The notes beneath the pieces were generated by a model that was not told the origin of the DNA, searched no databases, and saw only the letters and a list, made by a program, of their open reading frames with translations. Shown here one piece after another: positions 1-5,814 of a stretch of DNA of 6,044 nt. The position numbers and the translations under genes were made by a program. The DNA is from Komagataeibacter kakiaceti JCM 25156 (GTDB lineage Bacteria; Pseudomonadota; Alphaproteobacteria; Acetobacterales; Acetobacteraceae). Each line of letters opens with the position of its first letter. The stretch's first letter is position 1. The stretch is taken from contig NZ_BAIO01000120.1 of the NCBI RefSeq assembly GCF_000613305.1, positions 1 to 6,044 of the forward strand, read 5' to 3'.

Positions 1-1
1 C

Positions 2-343
2 ATCGAGCAGCCGATCCGCTCCGGCCAGGTGATCATGAACCCCGATGGCGACATCATCATCGTCGGGTCAGTCGGTTCGGGGGCGGAAGTGACGGCCGGG
101 GGGTCGATCCATGTTTACGGCGCGCTGCGCGGGCGGGCCATCGCGGGCATGAACGGGCAGCCCGATGCCCGCATCTTCGCCCAGTCCATGCAGGCCGAAC
201 TGCTGGCCATTGACGGTTATTACATTACCGCTGAAGAAATAGATCCGCGCTACGTACAGAAACCGGCGCAGATCGTTCTCAGTAATGACACACTTGTCGT
301 GCAGCCGCTGGTGCCGTCCGCATTCGCGGGCCGCAAAACCTGA
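2..343 (+). CDS. minC: Septum site-determining protein MinC, C-terminal part (5' end outside window)
   Basis: This is the last 113 codons of MinC, the FtsZ polymerisation inhibitor that MinD recruits to the membrane to block division away from midcell. The frame is open from base 2 and ends with TGA at 341-343. The visible part is the C-terminal beta-helix domain, which in known MinC proteins dimerises and binds MinD. Family hallmarks are GSVGSGAEV, the glycine-rich [15 protein letters not shown] segment, and [18 protein letters not shown] near the end. The N-terminal FtsZ-inhibiting domain must lie upstream of the window. An internal GTG at 29 is not the start, because homology continues before it (QPIRSGQ). 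After the domain comes a tail of about 40 residues rich in V, L and P, ending AGRKT. minD follows after 111 bases, so the two are probably co-transcribed, although the gap leaves room for an extra promoter. Confidence 0.95.
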   Translation: MEQPIRSGQVIMNPDGDIIIVGSVGSGAEVTAGGSIHVYGALRGRAIAGMNGQPDARIFAQSMQAELLAIDGYYITAEEIDPRYVQKPAQIVLSNDTLVVQPLVPSAFAGRKT

Positions 344-364
344 CAATACCGTGCTGAATTCCCA

Positions 365-399
365 TTGCGCCCTGCGCGCGCCAACCCATACAACTGTAT
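365..399 (+). promoter_or_regulatory. Possible minD promoter/operator in the minC-minD gap
   Basis: The 111-base gap holds a weak sigma70-like pair: TTGCGC at 365-370 and TACAAC at 389-394 with an 18-base spacer. The second element overlaps a perfect inverted repeat, ATACA-AC-TGTAT, at 388-399. Both elements are visible in the sequence, but neither is close to consensus, so an internal minDE promoter is only an inference. Confidence 0.22.
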
Positions 400-454
400 C
401 CATCAGGTCATGAACAAGAAAACACCCTCCAAAAGCGGACAAGGAACTACCCCA

Positions 455-1266
455 ATGGCAAAAGTGCTGGTTGTCACATCCGGCAAGGGCGGCGTCGGGA
501 AGACGACGTCAACCGCGGCGCTGGGCGCGGCACTGGCACAGACCGGGCAGAATGTCGTTGTGGTCGATTTCGATGTCGGGCTGCGCAATCTCGACCTTGT
601 CATGGGGGCGGAGCGGCGCGTCGTGTTCGACCTGATCAACGTGATCCAGGGCGACGCCAAGCTTTCGCAGGCGCTGATCCGTGACAAGCGCATCGAGACG
701 CTCTCCATCCTTCCCGCATCCCAGACCCGTGACAAGGACGCGCTTACCGCCGAGGGCGTGGCCCGCGTGATGCAGGAACTGCGCGAGAAATTCGACTGGG
801 TGATCTGTGACAGCCCCGCCGGGATCGAGCGCGGCGCGCAGCTTGCCATGTACCACGCGGATTACGCCATTGTCGTGACCAACCCGGAAGTCTCGTCCGT
901 GCGTGACAGCGACCGGATCATCGGCATGCTCGACAGCACGACCGAGAAGGCCAAGGGCGGCGGCAAGGTTGAAAAGCACCTGCTGCTGACCCGCTACGAC
1001 CCCGCGCGCGCCGCGCGCGGCGAGATGCTGCGCATCGAGGACGTTCTGGAAATCCTGTCCATCCCGCTGCTCGGCATCATTCCCGAAAGCGAGGAAGTGC
1101 TGCGCGCGTCCAACCTTGGCGCGCCCGTGACCCTGAGCAGCCCCGACAGCCGCCCGCCCGCGCCTATGCCGAAGCCGCGCGCAGGCTGGAGGGCGAAAAG
1201 CTGGAAGTGACCGTACCGACCGAGCGCAAGGGCCTGTTCGCCCGGCTGTTCAAGGGGAGAAACTGA
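455..1266 (+). CDS. minD: Septum site-determining ATPase MinD (frameshifted as read near 1148-1155)
   Basis: MinD is the ParA/MinD-type ATPase that binds the inner membrane in its ATP form, recruits MinC, and is released by MinE, giving pole-to-pole oscillation. The start at 455 gives the family N-terminus [18 protein letters not shown] and has AAGGA at 441-445. An in-frame ATG at 410 would add 15 unconserved residues with poorer spacing. The deviant Walker A motif is KGGVGKT at residues 11-17 (K11 and K16), followed by VDFDVGLRN (D38, D40) and the switch II region DSPAGIE. As read, the frame continues past residue S232 into unrelated Pro/Arg-rich sequence and stops at 1210 (251 aa). Restoring one base near 1148-1155 gives [20 protein letters not shown] and the amphipathic membrane-targeting tail [14 protein letters not shown], ending at TGA 1264-1266. 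That makes 270 aa, the usual MinD length, and overlaps the minE start by one base. The break is probably a sequencing indel. Confidence 0.93.
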
Positions 1267-1541
1267 TGAGCCTGTTCAGCGCCTTTTTCGGTCGCGGCAA
1301 CAAGACATCCGCCCCGGTCGCGCGTGACCGGCTCCAGATCCTGCTGGCCCATGAGCGCACGGGAGATGCGTCCGAATCCGACCTGCTGTCCAAGCTGCAC
1401 GCCGAGATTCTGGAAGTCATCAAGAAGCATATCCCCGTCGATCAGGACAAGGTGCAGGTCAAGCTGGACCGTGGCAACTCCGTCTCGATGCTGGAAATCG
1501 ACATCGAGGTGCCCCAGCTCAAGACGCCTGAACGCCCCTGA
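1266..1541 (+). CDS. minE: Cell division topological specificity factor MinE
   Basis: MinE stimulates MinD ATP hydrolysis, displaces MinC and MinD from the membrane, and so restricts division inhibition to the poles. The 91-residue product is close to the 88 residues of the E. coli protein. An N-terminal membrane-binding segment (SLFSAFFG, residues 2-9) precedes the MinD-contact region [13 protein letters not shown] (about 19-31), matching the family AKERLQIIVAERR. The rest is the topological-specificity domain, with [13 protein letters not shown] and the strand [21 protein letters not shown] at 1252-1260 is a good ribosome binding site, lying inside the end of minD. The ATG shares one base with the ancestral minD TGA, which suggests translational coupling. 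The stop codon falls inside an exact 10-base tandem duplication (1527-1546), so the last few residues (TPERP) may be recent. Confidence 0.96.
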   Translation: MSLFSAFFGRGNKTSAPVARDRLQILLAHERTGDASESDLLSKLHAEILEVIKKHIPVDQDKVQVKLDRGNSVSMLEIDIEVPQLKTPERP

Positions 1542-1546
1542 ACGCC
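1527..1546 (+). repeat. 10-bp tandem duplication spanning the minE stop
   Basis: CCTGAACGCC occurs twice in immediate succession, at 1527-1536 and 1537-1546. The minE stop TGA (1539-1541) is made by the second copy read in the minE frame. With a single copy, the frame would run on to a TGA at 1639-1641, adding about 31 basic, Pro-rich residues. Confidence 0.8.
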
Positions 1547-1592
1547 CCGAAAGGGGCCAGGGGCGCACGCACGGGCGGCGAAACCCGCCCCT
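1544..1592 (+). terminator. Hairpin cluster after minE, candidate end of the Min operon
   Basis: GCCCC (1544-1548), a GAAA tetraloop (1549-1552) and GGGGC (1553-1557) form a compact GNRA hairpin just after the minE stop. A second hairpin pairs GGGCGG (1573-1578) with CCGCCC (1585-1590). An alternative longer pairing joins AGGGGC (1559-1564) with GCCCCT (1587-1592). None is followed by a clear T-run, so this may be a Rho-assisted or RNA-stabilising structure and not a classical intrinsic terminator. Confidence 0.4.
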
Positions 1593-1630
1593 GAGACAGC
1601 CTGTCATCAGGAAAAAACTTCAGGGAACGC

Positions 1631-1651
1631 CGCCTTTTTGAAAACAAGGCG
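1631..1651. other. Short hairpin CGCCTT/AAGGCG in the convergent intergenic region
   Basis: CGCCTT (1631-1636) pairs with AAGGCG (1646-1651) around a nine-base AT-rich loop. It sits between the 3' ends of minE and the convergent regulator gene and could help end transcription on either strand. No flanking T-run is seen. The interval 1542-1703 holds no recognisable gene. Confidence 0.25.
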
Positions 1652-1678
1652 CGCCCGGACACCTTCATTACCGGGAAA

Positions 1679-1696
1679 GGGCCGCCCGACCGGCCC
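1679..1696 (-). terminator. Candidate terminator of the GntR-family gene
   Basis: GGGCCG (1679-1684) and CGGCCC (1691-1696) form a perfect 6-bp stem with a six-base loop, seven bases beyond the regulator's stop codon on the minus strand. Read on that strand, the stem is followed by TTTCCC, a short T-run. Position and shape suit a weak intrinsic terminator. Confidence 0.4.
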
Positions 1697-1703
1697 GATG
1701 GCT

Positions 1704-2378
1704 TCAGGTCAGCCGGGGTTCGATCCAGCGGCGGGCATGTTCGAAATCACGCGCCACGGCGGCCTGCGCCGCCGCCACGTCGCGCTGGCGCAGCGCCGTG
1801 ATCAGTTCCTCATGCGGGTGGATCCGCCCTTCATGCTCCAGATGGCGCATGGGGCGTGAGAGCGCGTAGATCGGCCCGATGCGCATCCACAGGTTGCGCA
1901 GGATGGTCGCCGTAAGCGGCAGTTCGGCCAGGGTCGCGACCGTGGTGTGAAAATCCGCGTTGAAGGCGGCCATGCCCCCGTCATCATGCGCGCGCGCGGC
2001 GTCCATGAACTGGTTCTGCAATATGACCAGCGCCTCGATTCCATGGTCGGACGCATTCTGGGCGGCGGCGGCGGCCAGACGCATTTCCAGATCGGAACGC
2101 AGGTCATGAATCTCGGCAAAGCTGCGCTGGGTCATGGCGGGAACGACGGCGGTATTGCGGTCATTCAGTTCCAGCGCGTGTTCGGACACAAGGCGCAGCA
2201 GCGCCTCGCGCACCGGGGTCGGGCTCAGTCCCAGCTCGGCGGCGAGAGGCCGCAGGACAAGACGTTCCCCCGAGCGGTAACGGCTGCGGATCAGCCCGCG
2301 GCGCACATGGTCATAGGCTTCCTCGCTCAATGCGCGACGCGGGAGCTTTTCAGACTGGCCTGCGGTGAATGATACCAT
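1704..2378 (-). CDS. GntR-family transcriptional regulator, FadR/FCD subfamily
   Basis: This 224-residue protein is a DNA-binding regulator of the FadR branch of the GntR family. Residues about 16-82 form the winged helix-turn-helix, with the typical run RPLAAELGLSPTPVREALLRL (about 43-63). Residues about 85-220 match the all-helical FCD effector domain. Likely metal-site residues are N140 and H144 (NADFH), H189 (PHEEL) and H214 (DFEHARRW), an arrangement known in metal-binding FCD proteins. The ATG at 2376-2378 is the only Met near the start; its nearest Shine-Dalgarno-like sequence, AAGGA (complement of 2391-2395), is about 12 bases away, so initiation may be weak. The gene diverges from the ferritin-like gene across an AT-rich region with an inverted repeat. 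FCD regulators commonly bind near their own promoter and respond to small organic acids, but the ligand and targets cannot be read from the sequence. Confidence 0.9.
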   Translation of the reverse strand: MVSFTAGQSEKLPRRALSEEAYDHVRRGLIRSRYRSGERLVLRPLAAELGLSPTPVREALLRLVSEHALELNDRNTAVVPAMTQRSFAEIHDLRSDLEMRLAAAAAQNASDHGIEALVILQNQFMDAARAHDDGGMAAFNADFHTTVATLAELPLTATILRNLWMRIGPIYALSRPMRHLEHEGRIHPHEELITALRQRDVAAAQAAVARDFEHARRWIEPRLT

Positions 2379-2420
2379 GCCGTTTAGTCATCCTTAAAGC
2401 TGATAGGTCTTATTAATACG

Positions 2421-2434
2421 GATCAATAATGATC
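2421..2434. promoter_or_regulatory. Inverted repeat GATCA-ATAA-TGATC, candidate operator
   Basis: GATCA (2421-2425) and TGATC (2430-2434) are perfect inverted arms separated by ATAA. The site lies 43 bases upstream of the regulator's start codon, in the AT-rich part of the divergent region. Size and position suit an operator for a dimeric GntR-type protein; which protein binds it is unknown. Confidence 0.4.
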
Positions 2435-2456
2435 TGAACGTGAATGGCAACGCCTG

Positions 2457-2483
2457 AAAAAGCGAAAACCCCGTTTTTTGCGC
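2457..2483 (-). terminator. Terminator-shaped hairpin with T5 tail on the minus strand
   Basis: Read on the minus strand, GCG (2483-2481), a bulged C and AAAA pair with TTTT and CGC (2468-2462), closing a seven-base loop, and five T residues follow (2461-2457). The shape resembles an intrinsic terminator, but no minus-strand gene lies just upstream of it. It could be a leader attenuator for the regulator, a barrier to antisense transcription, or chance in AT-rich DNA. Confidence 0.25.
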
Positions 2484-2551
2484 AGTTTCCGCCATTCATG
2501 CCCATTTTGTCGTGGCGACCCCCCTTATGGCGGGGAACCCCCTCCCCTTCC

Positions 2552-2589
2552 GGGCCGTTACTGCGGCGACGGCCCGCGCCCTGGCGCGG
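2552..2589 (+). other. Two GC-rich hairpins in the presumed leader of the ferritin-like gene
   Basis: GGGCCGT (2552-2558) pairs perfectly with ACGGCCC (2569-2575) over a 10-base loop, and CCGCGC (2574-2579) pairs with GCGCGG (2584-2589) over a tetraloop. The two stems overlap by two bases, so they could compete. They lie 37-74 bases before the start codon. A regulatory role is speculative, because GC-rich sequence makes such stems common. Confidence 0.25.
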
Positions 2590-2613
2590 CCTTCCCGCCG
2601 CGCGGGAACAGAC

Positions 2614-2619
2614 AAGGAG
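2614..2619 (+). promoter_or_regulatory. Ribosome binding site that fixes the ferritin-like start
   Basis: AAGGAG lies six bases before the ATG at 2626. It selects this start over the frame's upstream GTG at 2512, whose added 38 residues are Pro/Arg-rich and unlike a ferritin N-terminus. Confidence 0.8.
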
Positions 2620-2625
2620 ACGACC

Positions 2626-3189
2626 ATGGCCGATGTAGTCGAAAACACCTTCCTGACCGACGTGCAGACGCTGCGCGCCCGCGCCAGACAGGCGATCGAG
2701 AAAGGCGCGCTGACCCCGGCCTATCAGGGAAACGTCAAGACCGCGATCGAGCTGTTGCAGACGGTGGTGGCCACCGAACTTGTCTGTGTCCTGCGCTATA
2801 CCATGCACTCCATTGCCGTGGCGGGCATCAACAGCGAAAGCGTGGCCGGCGAGTTCGCGACCCACGCGAAGGAAGAGCGCGCCCACATGCTCTGGGCCGC
2901 CAACCGCATCGACCAGCTTGGCGGCACGCCCAATCTCTCGCCCGAGGGGCTGGCCTCCCGCTCCGCCACCGAATACGGCCATGGCGGCAACCTGATCGAG
3001 ATGGTGCGCCAGAACCTGGTGGCCGAACGGCTGGTGATCGAACATTACCGTGAACTGATCCGCTACTTTGCCGACCATGACCCTACAACGCGCGTCATGC
3101 TCGAAAAGATCCTTGCGGAAGAAGAAGAACATGCAACCGATATGCATGATCTGCTGGTCGCCCATGAGGGCCACCCCTTCCTGTCCTGA
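2626..3189 (+). CDS. Ferritin-like di-iron protein (bacterioferritin/Dps-like)
   Basis: The 187-residue product is a four-helix-bundle protein of the ferritin-like superfamily, expected to oxidise and possibly store iron or to protect against peroxide in the cytoplasm. The ligand pattern of a ferroxidase centre is visible: E51 (ATELVCVLRY), E84 and H87 (EERAH), E134 (LVAERLVIEHY), and E166 and H169 (EEEEH). The E51-E84 spacing of 33 equals E18-E51 in E. coli bacterioferritin. The haem-ligand methionine of bacterioferritin (between Glu and His of the first ExxH) is arginine here (R85), so haem binding at that site is unlikely. A loop of about 30 residues with NLSPEGLASRSATEYGHGGN lies between helix pairs and is longer than in ordinary bacterioferritin. 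No signal peptide or membrane segment is seen. The gene appears monocistronic or weakly linked to the aldehyde dehydrogenase 148 bases downstream. The fold is secure; the exact subfamily and role are not. Confidence 0.87.
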   Translation: MADVVENTFLTDVQTLRARARQAIEKGALTPAYQGNVKTAIELLQTVVATELVCVLRYTMHSIAVAGINSESVAGEFATHAKEERAHMLWAANRIDQLGGTPNLSPEGLASRSATEYGHGGNLIEMVRQNLVAERLVIEHYRELIRYFADHDPTTRVMLEKILAEEEEHATDMHDLLVAHEGHPFLS

Positions 3190-3240
3190 CCCCCGCCTGT
3201 TACCCTTTTTTCATCAACACCCTCACCCCCGCGCCAGCCT

Positions 3241-3271
3241 GCCCCGTCCCGCCCCCGCGGGACCGGGGGGC
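3241..3271. terminator. Strong GC-rich stem-loop after the ferritin-like gene
   Basis: GTCCCGC (3246-3252) pairs with GCGGGAC (3257-3263) over a CCCC loop. After one bulged C at 3264 the stem extends with GCCCC (3241-3245) against the GGGG run and closing C (3265-3271). It is the most stable hairpin I found in the gap between the two plus-strand genes. No T-run follows, so it may act as a Rho-assisted terminator or as an mRNA 3'-end stabiliser for the ferritin-like transcript. Positions 3190-3337 contain no gene. Confidence 0.4.
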
Positions 3272-3337
3272 GTTGCCACGTACATCGTGCGCCGGGGCAT
3301 CCCGATCCATCCCATCACCTGAAACGGAGACTCCATA

Positions 3338-4784
3338 ATGGCCGAGCCGAAAACCCATGACCTGTTCATTGGCGGGGAGTGGACCAGAGCCGACAATTCC
3401 GAACGTGACACCATCCGCAACCCCGCCACGGGCGATGTGCTGGCCCATGTCGCCATCGCGGGCGAAGGCGATGTCGCCCGCGCGCTGCGCACCGCGCAGG
3501 ACGCCTTTCCCGCCTGGAGCCGACAGGTCGCGACCGACCGGGCGGATTACCTGTACCGCCTGATCGAACTGATCCGGCGCGATGGGGAAAAACTGGCCCG
3601 CATCATTACATCCGAAAACGGCAAGCCGCTGAAGGAGGCCCGGATCGAGGTCAATTTCGCCATCCAGCTCATCCGTTTCGCGGCCGAGAACGTGCGCAGG
3701 CTGGAAGGCAACATCATTCCCGGCAGCCGACCGGGCGAGAAGATCCTGATCGAAAAGATTCCCCATGGCGTGGTCGCGGGCATTTCCGCGTGGAATTTCC
3801 CGCTCGCCCTGACCGCGCGCAAGCTGGGTCCGGCGCTGGCGGCGGGCAACACCTTTGTCATCAAGCCCCATGAACTGACGCCGCTCTCCACCCTGGCGCT
3901 GGCTGAACTGACGGTGGAGGCCGGGTTCCCCAAGGGGATCGTCAATGTCGTGACCGGCGGCGGGGCCACTGTGGGCAACGCGCTGGTCACCAGCCCGATC
4001 ACCAAGCTCATCACCATGACCGGCAGCACGCCCGCGGGCCGCAAGATCATGGCCGCCGCCTCCGAAGCTGAAGGAAGTGCGGCTGGAGCTTGGCGGCAAG
4101 GCGCCCTTCATCGTGATGGAGGATGCGGATCTGGACGCGGCAGTCAATGCCGCCGTCAGCGCGCGGTTCATGAATTGCGGGCAGGTCTGCACGGCCAATG
4201 AACGCACCTATGTGCATACGGCCATCTATGACGCCTTTCTGGAGCGCCTGCGCGCGAAGATCGCGGACCTCCGGACCGGCGACCCGCTGGATGAAAAGAC
4301 CGACATGGGCCCCAAGATCAGCGCCGCCGAACTGGAAAAGGTGGACAGCATGGTGCGCCGCGCCGTGGAACAGGGCGCGAAGGTCGAACTGGGCGGCAAG
4401 CGCCTGACCGGCGGGGCCTATGACAAGGGCAATTTCTACGCCCCCACCCTGCTGACCAATGTTTCGGGTGACATGGACATTGTGCGGAACGAGGTGTTCG
4501 GCCCCGTCCTGTCCCTGATCCGCGTGCGGGATTTCGATGACGCCATCACCCAGGCCAACAAGTCGCGCTACGGGCTGTCGGCCTATCTGTTCACGCAGAA
4601 TCTCGGGAACATCATGCGCCTGACCAACGACCTCAACTTTGGCGAGATCTACGTCAACCGCGAAGGCGGCGAGGCGGCGCAGGGGTTCCACCACGGCTAT
4701 GGCGACAGCGGCATCGGCGGGGAGGATGGCCAGTACGGTCTCGAAGCCTATGTCGATACCAAGACCATCTATCTCAACACGTAA
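3338..4784 (+). CDS. AldA-like aldehyde dehydrogenase (lactaldehyde/glycolaldehyde type), frameshifted as read near 4067
   Basis: An NAD(P)-dependent aldehyde dehydrogenase resembling E. coli AldA, which oxidises lactaldehyde and glycolaldehyde to the acids. GGAGA at 3326-3330 precedes the ATG. The first frame carries FIGGEWTRA, NPATGDVLAHV, AWNFPLALTARKLGPAL (catalytic-site Asn, residue 153), NTFVIKPHELTPLSTLALAEL and TMTGSTPAGRKIM. After ASE (about 4066) homology moves to another frame: LKEVRLELGGKAP with the general-base Glu (4086-4088), NCGQVCTANERTYV with the nucleophilic Cys (4188-4190), NEVFGPVLSLI, and the AldA-like end EIYVNREGGEAAQGFHHGYGDSGIGGEDGQYGL. Alignment to the remembered AldA sequence suggests one codon lost two bases, giving a repaired length near 482 aa against 479 for AldA. 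Unrepaired, the N-terminal piece (287 aa, stop at 4199-4201) lacks Glu and Cys and would be inactive. Substrate is uncertain; succinate-semialdehyde or another small aldehyde is possible. Confidence 0.9.
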
Positions 4785-4803
4785 GCCGCAAGCGGCGTTT
4801 CGG

Positions 4804-4826
4804 TGGCCCGGCGATGCGTCGGGCCA
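4804..4826. terminator. Hairpin between convergent aldehyde dehydrogenase and coaA genes
   Basis: TGGCCCGGC (4804-4812) pairs with GTCGGGCCA (4818-4826) over a five-base loop: nine pairs including one G-T wobble. It lies 20 bases after the plus-strand stop and 12 bases beyond the minus-strand coaA stop, where a shared bidirectional terminator is expected. A smaller repeat, GCCGC-AA-GCGGC (4785-4796), directly follows the aldehyde dehydrogenase stop. T-runs are weak on both strands. Confidence 0.5.
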
Positions 4827-4837
4827 TTCGCCGGGTT

Positions 4838-5814
4838 TCAGATCTGGCGCATCCACACGGTATCCACCGCATGGGTCGGTTTCTTGTGCATGACCACGCG
4901 CGCGCGTTCACGCGTGGGCAGGATGTTCTGCTGCAGGTTGGGCAGGTTGATCCGCCGCCAGATGTCGCGCGCCATGCGCTCGGCCTCGGCGCGGGGCAGA
5001 TCGGCGCAGTGATGGAAATAGGATGTCGGCTTGCGGAACGCGGTCTGTTGCAGCAGCAGGAAACGCTGCACGTACCAGTCCGCGATCACATCCGTATCGG
5101 CATCGAGATAGATCGAGAAATCAAAGAAATCCGATGCCATGAACGGCTGTTCGGATACGGTCTGCAATACGTTCAGCCCCTCGAATATCAGGATGTCGGG
5201 CTGGTCGATCACCTGGTAACGGTCGGGCACGATGTCATAGGCCTCATGCGAATAGACCGGAACCTTCAGGCCGCGCGCACCCGCCTTCAGCGCCGCGAGG
5301 AAGGAGATCATCTGCCGCAGGTCATAACTTTCGGGAAAGCCCTTGCGGTGCATGAGGTTGCGCTGTTCCAGCACCCGCGTGGGGTGCAGGAAGCCATCCG
5401 TCGTGACCAGCGCCACATTGGGGTGATCGGGCCAGCGCGACAGCACCGCCTGCAGCAGGCGCGCGAACGTGCTCTTGCCCACCCCCACGCTGCCCGCGAT
5501 CCCGATCACAAACGCATCCGCGCCATCGGCGCGCCGATGAACGCACTCTTGACCATGTTGTTCAGGCTGCGCGTCGCCATGACATGCAGGTTGAGCAGGC
5601 GCGAAAGCGGCAGGTAAATCTCGGTTATGTCTTCCAGCGAGACAGGTTCGTTATGCCCGCGCAGCGAGGCGATGTCCGCCTCCCCCAGCGATTGCGGCAC
5701 ATTCGCCCGCAGGGCCGCCCATTCCGGGCGGGGAAAGATCATGTAAGGCTGCACCGTACCGTGGCCAGGGTGCGTGGACATGACCGGACCGGCGTCCAGC
5801 ACACAATTTTCCAT
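4838..5814 (-). CDS. coaA: Type I pantothenate kinase CoaA (frameshifted as read near 5523)
   Basis: CoaA phosphorylates pantothenate with ATP, the first and feedback-controlled step of coenzyme A synthesis. The N-terminal frame shows PEWAALRANVPQSLGEADI and EDITEIYLPLSRLLNLHV, then breaks at IGAPMA. The other frame resumes with DAFVIGIAGSVGVGKST (P-loop Lys near residue 114), ALVTTDGFLHP, RKGFPESYDLRQM, VPVYSHEAYDIV, DILIFEGLNVLQ, DFFDFSIYLDA and NILPTRERARVVMHK, all typical of CoaA. Restoring one G in the ATGGCG at the junction (5522-5527) gives IGAPMGADAFVIGIAGS, which matches the E. coli spacing exactly and yields 325 aa against 316. As read, the N-terminal piece stops at 5506-5508. The ATG at 5812-5814 is chosen because AAGGA (complement of 5822-5826) lies seven bases upstream; a second Met at 5779-5781 would give 314 aa but has no clear ribosome binding site. 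The gene is normally essential where it is the only pantothenate kinase, so the lesion is probably a homopolymer sequencing error. Confidence 0.94.

Larger units (their letters stand above)
2379..2625. promoter_or_regulatory. Divergent intergenic region between gntR-type and ferritin-like genes
   Basis: This 247-base region has two parts. Positions about 2380-2480 are markedly AT-rich compared with the rest of the window, contain the 8-base palindrome TATTAATA (2411-2418) and an inverted repeat at 2421-2434, and are the obvious place for divergent promoters. I could not assign a convincing -35/-10 pair on either strand. Positions about 2510-2610 are GC-rich and hairpin-prone, and would form a long structured leader for the ferritin-like mRNA if transcription starts in the AT-rich part. 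No gene was recognised here. Confidence 0.5.

Noticed and set aside
365..454. Upstream in-frame starts for minD (TTG at 365, ATG at 410)
   Set aside because: The family N-terminus begins at [13 protein letters not shown], and the best-placed ribosome binding site serves the ATG at 455.
1005..1024. Striking alternating CG run in minD
   Set aside because: It encodes PARAARGE within a conserved frame; Ala/Arg codons in GC-rich DNA produce such runs, so no separate element is needed.
1638..1859. Small plus-strand frame of 73 codons after the Min operon
   Set aside because: It runs antisense into the regulator's conserved C-terminal domain and has no family match or ribosome binding site.
2413..3174. 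Minus-strand open frame of 253 codons opposite the ferritin-like gene
   Set aside because: It mirrors a well-supported coding sequence, its ends fall in the promoter region, and no motif is recognisable.
3200..4207. Long minus-strand open frame of 335 codons opposite the aldehyde dehydrogenase
   Set aside because: It is antisense to a gene with clear family motifs, has a low-complexity Gly/Arg/Asp/His-rich composition typical of the reverse frame of GC-rich genes, and matches no family I know.
4047..4856. Minus-strand open frame of 269 codons opposite the second half of the aldehyde dehydrogenase
   Set aside because: Same shadow pattern; it also runs across the convergent-gene hairpin and into the coaA 3' end, and has no family features.
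4814..5617. Plus-strand open frame of 267 codons opposite coaA
   Set aside because: The minus strand encodes clear pantothenate kinase motifs across the same bases; this frame is rich in Arg, His and Gln without any recognisable domain.
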